Translations under genes and position numbers: made by a program
In this document: piece after piece, positions 51,843 through 60,790 of the stretch
Numbering within the stretch: the stretch's first letter is position 1
How the letters are laid out: every line of letters begins with the position of its first letter
The notes under the pieces: model-generated
What the model was told of the DNA's origin: nothing
What the model saw: only the letters and a program-made list of their open reading frames with translations
Database searches by the model: none
Source: Nocardiopsis potens DSM 45234
GTDB lineage: Bacteria; Actinomycetota; Actinomycetes; Streptosporangiales; Streptosporangiaceae
Assembly (NCBI RefSeq): GCF_000341105.1
Contig: NZ_ANBB01000004.1
Location: 1-64,000, forward strand
Direction of reading: 5' to 3'
DNA length: 64,000 nucleotides

Positions 51843-53051
51843 GTGGAGGGGGAGTCGGCGGAGACGCTGAGGATGCTGCTGGTCATCCTCACCGCGGCGT
51901 TCCTGGCGCCGCTGGTGAGCGATCGGATCGCCCGCTGGGTGGTGGTCCCGGCCACGGTGCTGGAGATCCTGTTCGGCATCGCGCTGGGCCCCGCGGGCGC
52001 CGGCCTGGTCCACGAGACCGAGGCGGTGGCGATGCTCTCCGAACTCGGGCTGGCGCTGCTGATGTTCATGGCCGGCTACGAGATCGACTTCGACCGGATC
52101 AAGGGGCGGCCGCTCCGCCGGGCGCTGCTGGCCTGGCTCTGCTCGGTCGCGCTGGGCATGGCGGCCGCCGCGCTCTTCTTCGGCGCCTCGCAGACGGCCC
52201 TGATCATCGGCCTGGCGCTGACCACCACCGCACTCGGCACGGTGCTGCCGATCCTGCGCGACTCCGGGGCGCTCGGCGGCGCCTTCGGGACGCGGTTCCT
52301 CGCCTCGGGGACGGTGGGCGAGTTCGGTCCGATCGTGCTCATCGCCCTGCTGCTCAGCGGCTACCGCCCGATCGAGGGGACGCTGCTGCTGGCGGTCTTC
52401 TTCGCGCTCGCCGGGCTGGCCGCCTGGCGCGCCACCCGGCCGCCCTCGGAGCGGCTGGGCCGGCTGCTCCGCGCCACCCTGGGCTCCAGCGCCCAGCTCG
52501 CGGTGCGGCTGTGCATGCTGCTGGTCGTGCTCCTGGTCTGGGTCGCCTCCAGCATGCGGCTGGACGCGCTGCTCGGAGCGTTCGCGGCCGGGGTGATCGT
52601 GCGGCTGATGCTGACCACCAACCACCCGGAGGAGGCGGAGGCGGTGGAGTCGAAGATGGACGCCATCGGCTTCGGCTTCCTCATCCCGCTCTTCTTCGTG
52701 GTCACCGGGGTCCGCTTCGACCTCCCGGCGCTGCTCGCCGACCCGGTCGCCCTGCTGCTGGTCCCGCTCTTCCTGGCCGCGCTGCTGCTGGTCCGGGGCG
52801 GGCCGGAGTACCTGCTGTCCCGGGGCGAGGTGTCCGGGGCCGAGCGGCCCGCGCTGGCGCTGTTCTCCGCCACCGCGCTGCCGCTGCTGGTGGTGCTGAC
52901 CACGATCGGCACCGAGTCCGGCGCGCTGGACGGCGCGGTCGCGGCGGCCCTGGTGGGCGCCGGCATGCTCAGCGTGCTGGTGCTGCCGCAGGTGGGCGGC
53001 GCCCTGCTGCGCCGCGAGGCGGCGCACCCCGGCGGCCCGGAACGGGATTAG
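51843..53051 (+). CDS. Cation:proton antiporter, CPA2/KefB-like
   Basis: The 402-residue membrane protein has about 11-12 helices. Typical CPA2 features are VVVPATVLEILFGIALGPAG, LGLALLMFMAGYEIDF, TTTALGTVLPILRDSG and LIPLFFVVTGVRFDL. It lacks a C-terminal TrkA/RCK domain, so control is unclear. It probably exchanges Na+ or K+ for protons. GTG 51843 is the first in-frame start giving a full first helix. Confidence 0.9.
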   Translation: MEGESAETLRMLLVILTAAFLAPLVSDRIARWVVVPATVLEILFGIALGPAGAGLVHETEAVAMLSELGLALLMFMAGYEIDFDRIKGRPLRRALLAWLCSVALGMAAAALFFGASQTALIIGLALTTTALGTVLPILRDSGALGGAFGTRFLASGTVGEFGPIVLIALLLSGYRPIEGTLLLAVFFALAGLAAWRATRPPSERLGRLLRATLGSSAQLAVRLCMLLVVLLVWVASSMRLDALLGAFAAGVIVRLMLTTNHPEEAEAVESKMDAIGFGFLIPLFFVVTGVRFDLPALLADPVALLLVPLFLAALLLVRGGPEYLLSRGEVSGAERPALALFSATALPLLVVLTTIGTESGALDGAVAAALVGAGMLSVLVLPQVGGALLRREAAHPGGPERD

Positions 53052-53074
53052 CAGGCCGCCGGAGGGCCACCGGG

Positions 53075-53479
53075 TCAGCCGGCCCGGTCCAGCACCACCA
53101 CCGGGATGTCCCGGTCGGTCCTGGCCTGGTACTCGTCGTACTGCGGCCAGGTCGCGGCCATCACCGGCCACAGCCGCCGCTTCTCCTCCGGTGAGGCGGT
53201 GCGCGCCCGCGCGGTGAACCGGTCGCCCCCGACCTGCACCCCGACCTCGGGGTCGGCGAGGATGTTCCGGTACCACTGCGGGTGCTCGTCGGCCCCGCCC
53301 TTGGAGGCCACCACCACATAGGAGTCCCCGTCCCGCCGGTAGATCAGCGGTGTACTGCGGGGCAGCCCCGAGGAGCGGCCGGTGGTGGTGAGGATCAGCA
53401 CCGTGGTGCCGTTCCAGTCATGGCCCTCGGCCCCGTCGGTCTCCTGGTACCTGCGCACGTGCTCCTTGCCGAAAAGCAT
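53075..53479 (-). CDS. F420-type nitroreductase family protein (Ddn-like)
   Basis: The 134-residue protein matches the deazaflavin-dependent nitroreductase family: GTTVLILTTTGRSSGLPRST, PLIYRRDGDSYVVVASKGGA and HPQWYRNILADPEVGVQ. Such enzymes use reduced F420, a cofactor of actinobacteria, to reduce quinones or other compounds. GGGGGGAC precedes the ATG. The physiological substrate is unknown. Confidence 0.9.
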   Translation of the reverse strand: MLFGKEHVRRYQETDGAEGHDWNGTTVLILTTTGRSSGLPRSTPLIYRRDGDSYVVVASKGGADEHPQWYRNILADPEVGVQVGGDRFTARARTASPEEKRRLWPVMAATWPQYDEYQARTDRDIPVVVLDRAG

Positions 53480-53579
53480 CGTCCCCCCTGCGGAACTCTC
53501 CGGTGGCCGGGCGCGGCGGACGCCGCCGGGGAGTCCTACCCGGGCGGGGCGGGCGCCATGCGGGCGCCGGCCCCGCCGG

Positions 53580-54977
53580 TCACACCCTCTCCGGGGCCTC
53601 GTTGCCGACGTCGCGGATGCCCTTGCGGATGTCGGTGCGCCACAGCAGGAAGCCGCCGACCACGAAGAACACGATCAGCGAGAGGATCGCCACCCGGTAC
53701 CCGCCGGTCCAGGTGACCGCCAGGGTCACCGCGAGCGAGCCGAGCAGCGACGAGCCCTTGTCGCTGATCTGGTAGACGGCGAAGTACTCCGCCTCCCGGC
53801 CGCGCGGGATGAGCTGCGAGAACAGCGCGCGGGAGAGCGCCTGGGAGCCGCCGAGGACCAGGGCGATGCCCACCGCGAGCGCGACGAACAGCAGCGGCTC
53901 GCCGGCCGGCAGCAGGTAGCCCAGGCCGACCAGGACGCACCACACGCCCAGGGTGCACAGCACCGCGTTCTTCGGCCCGATCCGGCGGGCCAGCGCGCCC
54001 ACCGCCAGCGCCCCGCCGAAGGCGACGAACTGGATCATCAGGATGGTGCCCATCAGCACCTCCTGGGAGATCCGCAGGTCCTGGGTGGCGAACGGCGCCG
54101 CGTACCGCAGCGCCGCCTGGATGCCGTCGTTGAACAGGATGAACGCCAGCAGGAAGAGCAGCGTCTGCGGGTAGCGCCGCATGCCCCTGACGGTGTGCAC
54201 GAACTGGCCGACCGTCGCTCCCGGGCGCAGCCGCGGTCCCTGCGCGGCCGCCGCGCTGTACCGGTTGCGCAGCGGTTTGAGCGCCAGCAGCATGAAGCCG
54301 ATCCACCAGACGCCGACCGAGGCGAACGCGATGCGCACCGCCTCGCCCTGCTCCAGCCCCAGCGAGGGGGCGGCCATGACCAGCCCGAGGTGCGCGGCGA
54401 GCAGGACCGCCCCGCCCAGGTAGCCGACGGCCCACCCGGTGCTGGAGACCCGGTCCCGCTCGTCCGGGGTGGCGATCTCCAGCAGGAAGGCGTTGTAGAC
54501 CACCTCGGCGGCGCCGTAGGCCACGTTGGCGGTCAGGAACAGCAGCGTGGAGAGCAGGTAGCCGTCGGTGGTCAGGTACAGGGCGCTCACCGAGAGCGCG
54601 CCGGTCAGGGCCAGCGAGAACAGCCAGCCCTTCTTGTTCCTGGACCGGTCGGCCAGCGACCCCACGATCGGCAGCAGCAGGATCTGCAGCAGGATCGCGA
54701 CCACGGTGGCCGCCGGGTACAGCGCGTTCGCGTGCACCTGGATGCCGAGCGGGTACACGTAGTAGGCGCCGCCGGTGCAGGCCGCGGCGTCGGGCGCGCC
54801 GGCCTCCGCGCAGGCCAGCCCGCTCAGGTAGGGGCCGATCAGCACGGTGATCACCGAGGTGAAGAAGACCTGGTTGGACCACTCGTAGAGGTACCAGCCG
54901 CGCTGCTCCCGGCGGCGCTGCGCGGGGTCGGGCGAGGGGGCGTTGCCGGGGTCCGGCTTCGGGGCCGCGGAGGTCAT
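53580..54977 (-). CDS. MFS transporter, UMF1/Atg22-like
   Basis: The 465-residue protein has about 12 helices and the UMF1-type N-terminus WYLYEWSNQVFFTSVITVL. Other marks are VGSLADRSRNKKGWLF, VVYNAFLLEIATPDERDRV and SRALFSQLIPRGREAEYFAV. Eukaryotic Atg22 exports amino acids from vacuoles; bacterial substrates are unknown. The neighbour downstream on the same strand is the F420 protein and upstream the phosphodiesterase, possibly one transcription unit. Confidence 0.88.
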   Translation of the reverse strand: MTSAAPKPDPGNAPSPDPAQRRREQRGWYLYEWSNQVFFTSVITVLIGPYLSGLACAEAGAPDAAACTGGAYYVYPLGIQVHANALYPAATVVAILLQILLLPIVGSLADRSRNKKGWLFSLALTGALSVSALYLTTDGYLLSTLLFLTANVAYGAAEVVYNAFLLEIATPDERDRVSSTGWAVGYLGGAVLLAAHLGLVMAAPSLGLEQGEAVRIAFASVGVWWIGFMLLALKPLRNRYSAAAAQGPRLRPGATVGQFVHTVRGMRRYPQTLLFLLAFILFNDGIQAALRYAAPFATQDLRISQEVLMGTILMIQFVAFGGALAVGALARRIGPKNAVLCTLGVWCVLVGLGYLLPAGEPLLFVALAVGIALVLGGSQALSRALFSQLIPRGREAEYFAVYQISDKGSSLLGSLAVTLAVTWTGGYRVAILSLIVFFVVGGFLLWRTDIRKGIRDVGNEAPERV

Positions 54978-55071
54978 GGGGAGCGCCGTCCGTCCTGGGG
55001 GTCGGGGGAGCAGGCCGGGGAGGGGCCGGCCGGGGGCGTGCGGGGCGGGCCGCCGGCGGCGGCCGGGCCGG

Positions 55072-55869
55072 TCACCGCCCCGCCCCGGGCCAGGCGCCGC
55101 GGGCGGCGAGCACGTCGCGCAGCCCGGCGGTGTCGTCGGTGACGATGCCGTCCACGCCCGCGTCGAGCAGCCGCTCCATCAGCGCGGTGTCGTTGACCGT
55201 CCACACGTGCACCTGCATGCCGAACCGGTGCGCGGTGGCGATGAGGTCCCGGCTGAGCACCGGGAAGCCGTTCATCTCGAGCGGGATCTGCACGCAGTCC
55301 ACCCCGCGCCGCACCAGCGGCAGCAGCGGCGGCACCAGCGAGGCGAACCGCAGCCGGGCCACGTCCCAGGGGCCGCAGGAGAGCGCGGTGCGCCGGTCGG
55401 ACAGGCGGCGGACCCGGTCCAGCCGGCGCTGGTCGAACGAGCCCAGGCAGACCCGGTCCCAGGCGCCGGTGCGGCGCAGCACCTCGATCAGCGGCCCGAC
55501 CGCGCCGTCGGACTTGACGTCGATGTTGAACCGGGCCTCCGGCCAGGAGCCCAGCAGCTCCTCCAGCACCGGCACCGGCTCCTCGCCGCCGACCCTGGCC
55601 CGCTCGACCTCGCTGTAGGGCAGGTCGGCGATGGCGCCGGGCATGTCGGTCGCCCGGTCCAGGGTCTCGTCGTGGAAGGCCAGCAGCACGCCGTCCCGGG
55701 TGGCGTGCACGTCCGTCTCCAGGTAGCGGTAGCCCAGGTCGATCGCGTGCTGGAACGCCGCCGCGGTGTTCTCCAGCCCGGTGCGGGGGCGCCCGGAGGC
55801 GTCGAGGGGCCAGCCGCCCCGGTGGGCCAGGCCGATGGGGACGGGGGAGTCGAGATACCGGTGAGTCAC
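55072..55869 (-). CDS. Glycerophosphodiester phosphodiesterase
   Basis: The 265-residue enzyme hydrolyses glycerophosphodiesters to glycerol-3-phosphate and alcohol. It shows LAHRGGWPL, LENTAAAFQHAIDLGYRYLE, TDVHATRDGVLLAFHDETLD and VHVWTVNDTALMERLLDAGV, ending with DGIVTDD. No signal peptide is seen, so it acts in the cytoplasm. GTG 55869 follows a CATACT box by six bases, so the mRNA may be leaderless. Confidence 0.92.
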   Translation of the reverse strand: MTHRYLDSPVPIGLAHRGGWPLDASGRPRTGLENTAAAFQHAIDLGYRYLETDVHATRDGVLLAFHDETLDRATDMPGAIADLPYSEVERARVGGEEPVPVLEELLGSWPEARFNIDVKSDGAVGPLIEVLRRTGAWDRVCLGSFDQRRLDRVRRLSDRRTALSCGPWDVARLRFASLVPPLLPLVRRGVDCVQIPLEMNGFPVLSRDLIATAHRFGMQVHVWTVNDTALMERLLDAGVDGIVTDDTAGLRDVLAARGAWPGAGR

Positions 55870-55875
55870 ATCAGC

Positions 55876-55881
55876 AGTATG
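55876..55881 (-). promoter_or_regulatory. -10 box of a likely leaderless promoter (phosphodiesterase)
   Basis: CATACT on the minus strand, then six bases, then GTG at 55869. Confidence 0.4.
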
Positions 55882-56025
55882 CCGGGCGTCACAGGCCTCC
55901 GGATCCACCGGGGACGGCCGATCAGGGGAGAAAGCTGGAATTCCGGGTGACCGGGAGGAGGCCGGCGCGGATCTGTCCCGGTGCCGGTCGCAGCGGCGCC
56001 CGGCGCAGCCCGGAAGGAGACCGCA

Positions 56026-56388
56026 GTGCACCCCCGACCCTGCCGTTCCCGCCGCCCCCGACTGCACGCCCCCCGCTGCCCGGGCCAGGCCGCCCGCCTG
56101 GCCCAGATCACCGCCGAGGTGCTCGCCGGCGAGCGCGCCCCCGACCAGGTCGCCGGGCTGGTCGCGCCGCGCGCCTACGCCCTGCTCCGCCGCCGCGTCG
56201 GCGCCTACCGGTGCCGCCACCGCCCCCGGGTCCGCAGCGCCTGGCTGCGCCCGGCCGGCCCCGGCGCGGCCGAACTGGGCGCGGTCGTCGAGGTCGGCGC
56301 CCGCCGCCGCGCCCTGGCCATCCGGGTCGCCGACCACCCCGGCGGCTGGCTGTGCACCCACATCGAGGGCGACTTCGGCCGCTGCTGA
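56026..56388 (+). CDS. DUF6459 / Rv3235-like small protein
   Basis: The 120-residue basic protein resembles the actinobacterial DUF6459 family: ARLAQITAEVLAGERAPDQV, RAYALLRRRVGAY and the end VADHPGGWLCTHIEGDFG. Function is unknown; relatives usually sit near secA. GTG 56026 is chosen because GGAAGGAGA lies six bases upstream; a longer frame from 55981 lacks a ribosome site. Confidence 0.7.
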   Translation: MHPRPCRSRRPRLHAPRCPGQAARLAQITAEVLAGERAPDQVAGLVAPRAYALLRRRVGAYRCRHRPRVRSAWLRPAGPGAAELGAVVEVGARRRALAIRVADHPGGWLCTHIEGDFGRC

Positions 56389-56564
56389 CCCGAGGGCCCG
56401 CGACCGACCGGAGGGCCCGTCGGCGAGGGGCCCTCCCGGTGCGGTCCGCCGGGCGCGGCGGGCCGCACCGCGGGCCCCGGCGGAGGGCGGCGCTCCCGCC
56501 ACCTGGGTGCGGCGGCGCCGCCGGGCGGGCACGCCGCCCGCCTCCGGTGATCTCGGCGCCGGGA

Positions 56565-57599
56565 TCACCGCCCGGAGGCGGGCTCCTCCGGGCGCAGCCG
56601 GAGCGGGACGGTGCGCACGTAGCGCTGCTCGCGGTCCATGACGTTGCCCATGAACTTGAAGGTGTGCAGCACCATCCGCCGGTCGGCGATGCGCAGCCCG
56701 GGCAGCGCCTCCAGCAGGCGGTGCTCCACCCGGGTCAGGTCGGGGACGGTGCGCAGCCAGACGATGAAGTGGGTGTTCTCCGGGCCGGCGATGGTGCTGC
56801 ACAGCCGGAGCTCCGGGACCCGCTCGCCCAGGTCCTCGGCGCGCTCCAGCACCTGCGGGTCCACCGTCCCCCAGAGCACGGCCGCCGTCGGCCAGCCCAT
56901 CTCGGCGCGGGCGATGTCGCAGCGCAGCCCGATGATCCCGGAGCGGATCAGCCGGTTGAGCCGGCGCGCGGCGGTGGTCGGCGCGATGTCCAGCCGCTCG
57001 GCGATCCGCTGGTAGCCCATCCGGCCGTCGGTGCAGAGCAGGTCCGCGATCCGCTGGTCCAGCCCGGTCACCCGGTCGTCGCCGTCGGCCTCCTCGGTCC
57101 GCGGCGCCAGCGCGCGCAGCCGGCGGCGCTGCTCCGGGGAGAGCGCGCGGACCTGCCAGCGGTGCGCCTCGGACACCACCCGGGTGACCATGTGCACCCG
57201 GTAGGAGACCACGTCGGGGAAGGCGCCGATCCAGTCCATCAGGTACTCGGCCATCCCCTGGCCGGGCGCGATGGTGAGCAGCAGCTGGTGGGAGCCGGCG
57301 GTGAACTGGATGCTGAGCGTCCCGGGGTCCTCGGCCAGCGCCGAGGCGACCTGCTCGACGGTGCCGTTGCGGCAGGTCAGCTCCAGGTAGGCCATGTTCC
57401 GCCGGGTGGTCAGCCGCTCCCGGGGGAACACGGTGATCCGGGCCAGCCCGGACTCCTCCAGCCGCCGCCACCGCCGGGCCAGGGTGGTCGCGTCCGCGTC
57501 CAGGATCGGGGCCAGGTCCGACCACGCGGCGCGCGGGGCCAGCTGCAGCGCGTTGATCAGGGACAGGTCGAACTCGTGCAAGGCGCTCGATTCCTGCAT
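56565..57599 (-). CDS. Lrp/AsnC regulator, double-length
   Basis: At 344 residues it is about twice a normal Lrp and has two AsnC-type units: HTH 1 (DLSLINALQLAPRAAWSDLA) with a RAM-like domain (about 65-160), and HTH 2 (DQRIADLLCTDGRMGYQRIA) with RAM 2 (about 255-335). It likely senses an amino acid or related ligand. It is divergent from the amidohydrolase operon (57802 onward), which it probably controls through the 202-bp spacer. Confidence 0.9.
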   Translation of the reverse strand: MQESSALHEFDLSLINALQLAPRAAWSDLAPILDADATTLARRWRRLEESGLARITVFPRERLTTRRNMAYLELTCRNGTVEQVASALAEDPGTLSIQFTAGSHQLLLTIAPGQGMAEYLMDWIGAFPDVVSYRVHMVTRVVSEAHRWQVRALSPEQRRRLRALAPRTEEADGDDRVTGLDQRIADLLCTDGRMGYQRIAERLDIAPTTAARRLNRLIRSGIIGLRCDIARAEMGWPTAAVLWGTVDPQVLERAEDLGERVPELRLCSTIAGPENTHFIVWLRTVPDLTRVEHRLLEALPGLRIADRRMVLHTFKFMGNVMDREQRYVRTVPLRLRPEEPASGR

Positions 57600-57801
57600 C
57601 AGACCCCCGAGGCAAAATCTTTTCCGGCGATTCTCGATGTTCACCTTTATCACACCGTAGGTTTCCGCAGAGCCGGAGCAAGGCCCTGAGCTGGGGGTTT
57701 CCGGCAGGTTACGGACCCGCCCGGCCGCGCTTCCGCCCAGCGGAACACGGCCGGGCCCAGACCGGCCCGGCGCGGCCGGCGACACGGAAAGGTGGCACCC
57801 G

Positions 57802-59079
57802 ATGTCCTCGCAGGACACGATCGTCGTCCGCAACGGAGCCGTCATCGACGGGACCGGGGCCGACCCGCGCCCGGACTGGGCGCTCGTGGTCCGCGGCGGG
57901 CGCATCGACTGGACGGGACCGGCCGCCGAACTGCCCCGGATCGGCGCGGACCACCGGGTGCTCGACGCCCGGGGCGGCACCGTCCTGCCCGGGTTCATCG
58001 ACGCCCACGTGCACCTGACCATGCCGGCCGGCGGGCTCAACCCCGCCCACCTGCTCGACGACCCCCCGCACTACGGCTACTACCGGGCGATCCCGATCCT
58101 GCGCGCCACCCTGGAGGCCGGCGTCACCGGCGCCCGCGACCTCGCCGGGATGGACATGGCGGTGCAGAAGGCGGTGGACGAGGGCGTCGTCGACGGCCCC
58201 CGGCTCACCATCGCCTACCGGGCGCTGGGCCCCACCGGCGGGCACGGCGACTTCCGCACCTGCTGCGGCTTCGACTCCGGCACCGTGCTCGGCCCCGACG
58301 GCGGCATCTCGATGCTCACCGACGGCGTCGACGAGGCGCTGCGCAACACCCGCGAGGCGATGCGCCGCGGCGCCGGCGTGATCAAGGTGATGGCCAGCGG
58401 CGGCGTGTGGAGCCCGCGGGACACCCCCTGGCACGACGGGCTCAACGTGGAGGAGATGACCGCGATCGTCCGGGAGGCCGCCGGGCACGGCGTCCCGGTG
58501 GCCGCGCACGCGCAGAGCGCGCGGAGCATCCGCAACGCCCTGGCCGCCGGGGTGACCAGCGTCGAGCACGGCTACGAGATCGACGCCCGGGGCATCGACA
58601 TGCTCGGCGAGAGCGGGGCCTTCCTGGTGCCGACGCTGTCCACCGCGACCACCCCGCCCGACCCGGAGAAGTCCGCCCCCTACGCGGTGGCCAAGAAGCT
58701 CAAGCTCCAGGAGCACCTGAGCGAGAACATCTCCGCGGCCATCGCCGCCGGGGCCAAGGTCGCCCTGGGCACCGACGCCGGCATCTGCCCGCACGGCCGC
58801 AACCTGCGCGAACTGGAGCTGCTGGTGCAGCACGGGATGACCCCGATGGGCGCCCTGCTGGCCGGCACCCGCAACGCCGCCGAGCTGCTCGGCACCGCCG
58901 CCGAGGTCGGCACCCTGGAGCCCGGAAAGCGGGCCGACATCGTGGTCTGCGCCGGCGACCCGCTGGCCGACATCGCGCTCCTCGGCGACCCGGACAACAT
59001 CACCGCGGTCCTGATGGACGGCGCCGTCCGCAAGGACACCACCGGAGCGACCCGGACGGTTCCGGGCGCCGAGGACTGA
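57802..59079 (+). CDS. Amidohydrolase, imidazolonepropionase/Xaa-Pro-dipeptidase-like
   Basis: The 425-residue metal-dependent enzyme has a TIM barrel: FIDAHVHLTM (two His ligands), VIKVMASGGV (candidate carboxylated Lys), VAAHAQSARSIRN and EHGY (His ligands), LGTDAGICPHG (catalytic Asp). Relatives hydrolyse N-acyl amino acids, dipeptides or cyclic ureides. It is 35 bases before the AbgT transporter gene and is a paralogue of the 60791 gene. Confidence 0.9.
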   Translation: MSSQDTIVVRNGAVIDGTGADPRPDWALVVRGGRIDWTGPAAELPRIGADHRVLDARGGTVLPGFIDAHVHLTMPAGGLNPAHLLDDPPHYGYYRAIPILRATLEAGVTGARDLAGMDMAVQKAVDEGVVDGPRLTIAYRALGPTGGHGDFRTCCGFDSGTVLGPDGGISMLTDGVDEALRNTREAMRRGAGVIKVMASGGVWSPRDTPWHDGLNVEEMTAIVREAAGHGVPVAAHAQSARSIRNALAAGVTSVEHGYEIDARGIDMLGESGAFLVPTLSTATTPPDPEKSAPYAVAKKLKLQEHLSENISAAIAAGAKVALGTDAGICPHGRNLRELELLVQHGMTPMGALLAGTRNAAELLGTAAEVGTLEPGKRADIVVCAGDPLADIALLGDPDNITAVLMDGAVRKDTTGATRTVPGAED

Positions 59080-59114
59080 TCCCCTTCCCCCGTTTCTTCC
59101 TGGTGAGGTGACCC

Positions 59115-60713
59115 ATGACCACGCCGAGCCGCAAGCTCAAGCGCGCCTCCGCCGAGCCGGCCCCCGGGCGCATCGCCCGGGTGCTCGACGGCATCGAACG
59201 CGTCGGCAACCGGATCCCCGACCCGTTCGTGCTCTTCCTCATCCTGTTCGCCCTGGTCGCCGTGGTCTCCGCGGCCATGGCGGCGCAGGGCGCGCAGGTC
59301 GAGGTCCCCGGCGGCGAGGACGGCCCGCAGCCGATCCGCAGCTTCTTCACCGCGGAGGGGCTGACCTGGCTGACCACCTCGATGGTGAGCAACTTCATCG
59401 GCTTCCCGCCGCTGGGCGTGGTGCTCACCGTGCTGCTGGGCGTCGGCGTGGCGCAGCGGACCGGCCTGCTGATGGCCCTGGTCCGCCGGGCCTTCGGCGG
59501 CGCCCCGCGCTGGCTGCTGCCCTACGTGGTGGCGCTGGTCGCGGTCTCGGCGAGCATCATGAGCGACGCCTCCATGGTGGTCGTCCCGCCGCTGGCGGCC
59601 ATGGTGTTCAAGGCCGCCGGCCGGCACCCGGTCGCCGGGCTGATGGGCGGGTTCGCCGTCGCCACCGCCGCCTTCAGCTGCAGCCCCTTCATCACCAGCA
59701 CCGACGCGCTGCTGTCCGGCATCACCAACACCGCGGCCGCCGGGGTCGACCTGGGCACCCACGTCAGCCCGGTCTCCAACCACTTCCTCACCTTCACCAT
59801 CGCGATCCTGCTCAGCCTGGTCGGCGGCCTGCTCATCGACCGGGTGCTGGAGCCCTCCCTGGAGCGGGCGAAGGTCACCCGGGAGCGGGTCGCCGCCGAG
59901 GACGCGGGCCGCGCCGAGGAGGGGCCCGACACCCGGATGGACCCGGAGCTGTCCCGGGAGGAGCGGCGCGGGCTGCGCTGGGCCGGGGTGACGCTGCTCG
60001 TCCTGGTCGCCGCGGTGCTGGCGGTCTGCCTGCCGGAGGGCGCGCCGATGCGCAACGAGGACGGGGCGTTCCTGCCCGAGTCCCCGCTGCTGAGCTCGGT
60101 GGTGTTCCTGGTCTTCCTGGTGCTCGCGCTCCCCGGCGTGGTCTACGGCCTGGTCACCCGCTCCATCACCGAAGGGGCCGACATCGCGCGGATGATGGGC
60201 CACACGATCAAGGAGATGTCCGGCTTCATCGTGCTGGCCTTCGTGATGGCCCAGTTCCTGGAGCTGTTCAACTGGACCAATCTGTCCACCTGGATCGCGG
60301 TGCAGGGCGCCGAAGGGCTGGAGGCCACCGGCTTCACCGGGTTCCCCGCCATCGTCTGCTTCATCCTGCTGGCGTTCCTGATCAACCTGTTCATCATCTC
60401 CGGGTCGGCGCAGTGGGCGCTGTTCGCCGCGGTGTTCGTGCCGATGTTCGCGCTGCTCGGATACGAGCCCGGCTTCATCCAGGCGGCGTTCCGGGTCGGC
60501 GACTCCACCTCCAACGTGCTCTCCCCGCTCAGCCCCTACGTGGTGATCATCCTCGGCTTCCTGCGGGCCTACGAGCCCAAGGCGGGGATCGGCACCGTCA
60601 TCGCGCGGGCGCTCCCCTTCTCCCTGGTCTTCCTTGTGCTGTGGACACTGGTGCTGGCGATCTTCTTCTTCGCCGGCATCCCGGTCGGCCCCGGCATGGA
60701 GGCCCGCATCTGA
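59115..60713 (+). CDS. AbgT family transporter
   Basis: The 532-residue carrier has about 12-13 transmembrane helices and AbgT marks: GNRIPDPFVLFLILFALVAV, SASIMSDASMVVVPPLAAMV, CSPFITSTDALLSGIT and FLINLFIISGSAQWALFAAV. E. coli AbgT takes up p-aminobenzoyl-glutamate; other members export sulfonamides. Between two amidohydrolases, uptake of an amide-linked acid that they then cleave is plausible. GTGAGGTGACCC precedes the ATG. Confidence 0.93.
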   Translation: MTTPSRKLKRASAEPAPGRIARVLDGIERVGNRIPDPFVLFLILFALVAVVSAAMAAQGAQVEVPGGEDGPQPIRSFFTAEGLTWLTTSMVSNFIGFPPLGVVLTVLLGVGVAQRTGLLMALVRRAFGGAPRWLLPYVVALVAVSASIMSDASMVVVPPLAAMVFKAAGRHPVAGLMGGFAVATAAFSCSPFITSTDALLSGITNTAAAGVDLGTHVSPVSNHFLTFTIAILLSLVGGLLIDRVLEPSLERAKVTRERVAAEDAGRAEEGPDTRMDPELSREERRGLRWAGVTLLVLVAAVLAVCLPEGAPMRNEDGAFLPESPLLSSVVFLVFLVLALPGVVYGLVTRSITEGADIARMMGHTIKEMSGFIVLAFVMAQFLELFNWTNLSTWIAVQGAEGLEATGFTGFPAIVCFILLAFLINLFIISGSAQWALFAAVFVPMFALLGYEPGFIQAAFRVGDSTSNVLSPLSPYVVIILGFLRAYEPKAGIGTVIARALPFSLVFLVLWTLVLAIFFFAGIPVGPGMEARI

Positions 60714-60790
60714 CCCGGTCCGCGCCGCGCCTCCCCGGCGCGGCGCGGACCCCGTGACAGCCCGTCCGCACGCACCAGTGAGGAGCACAC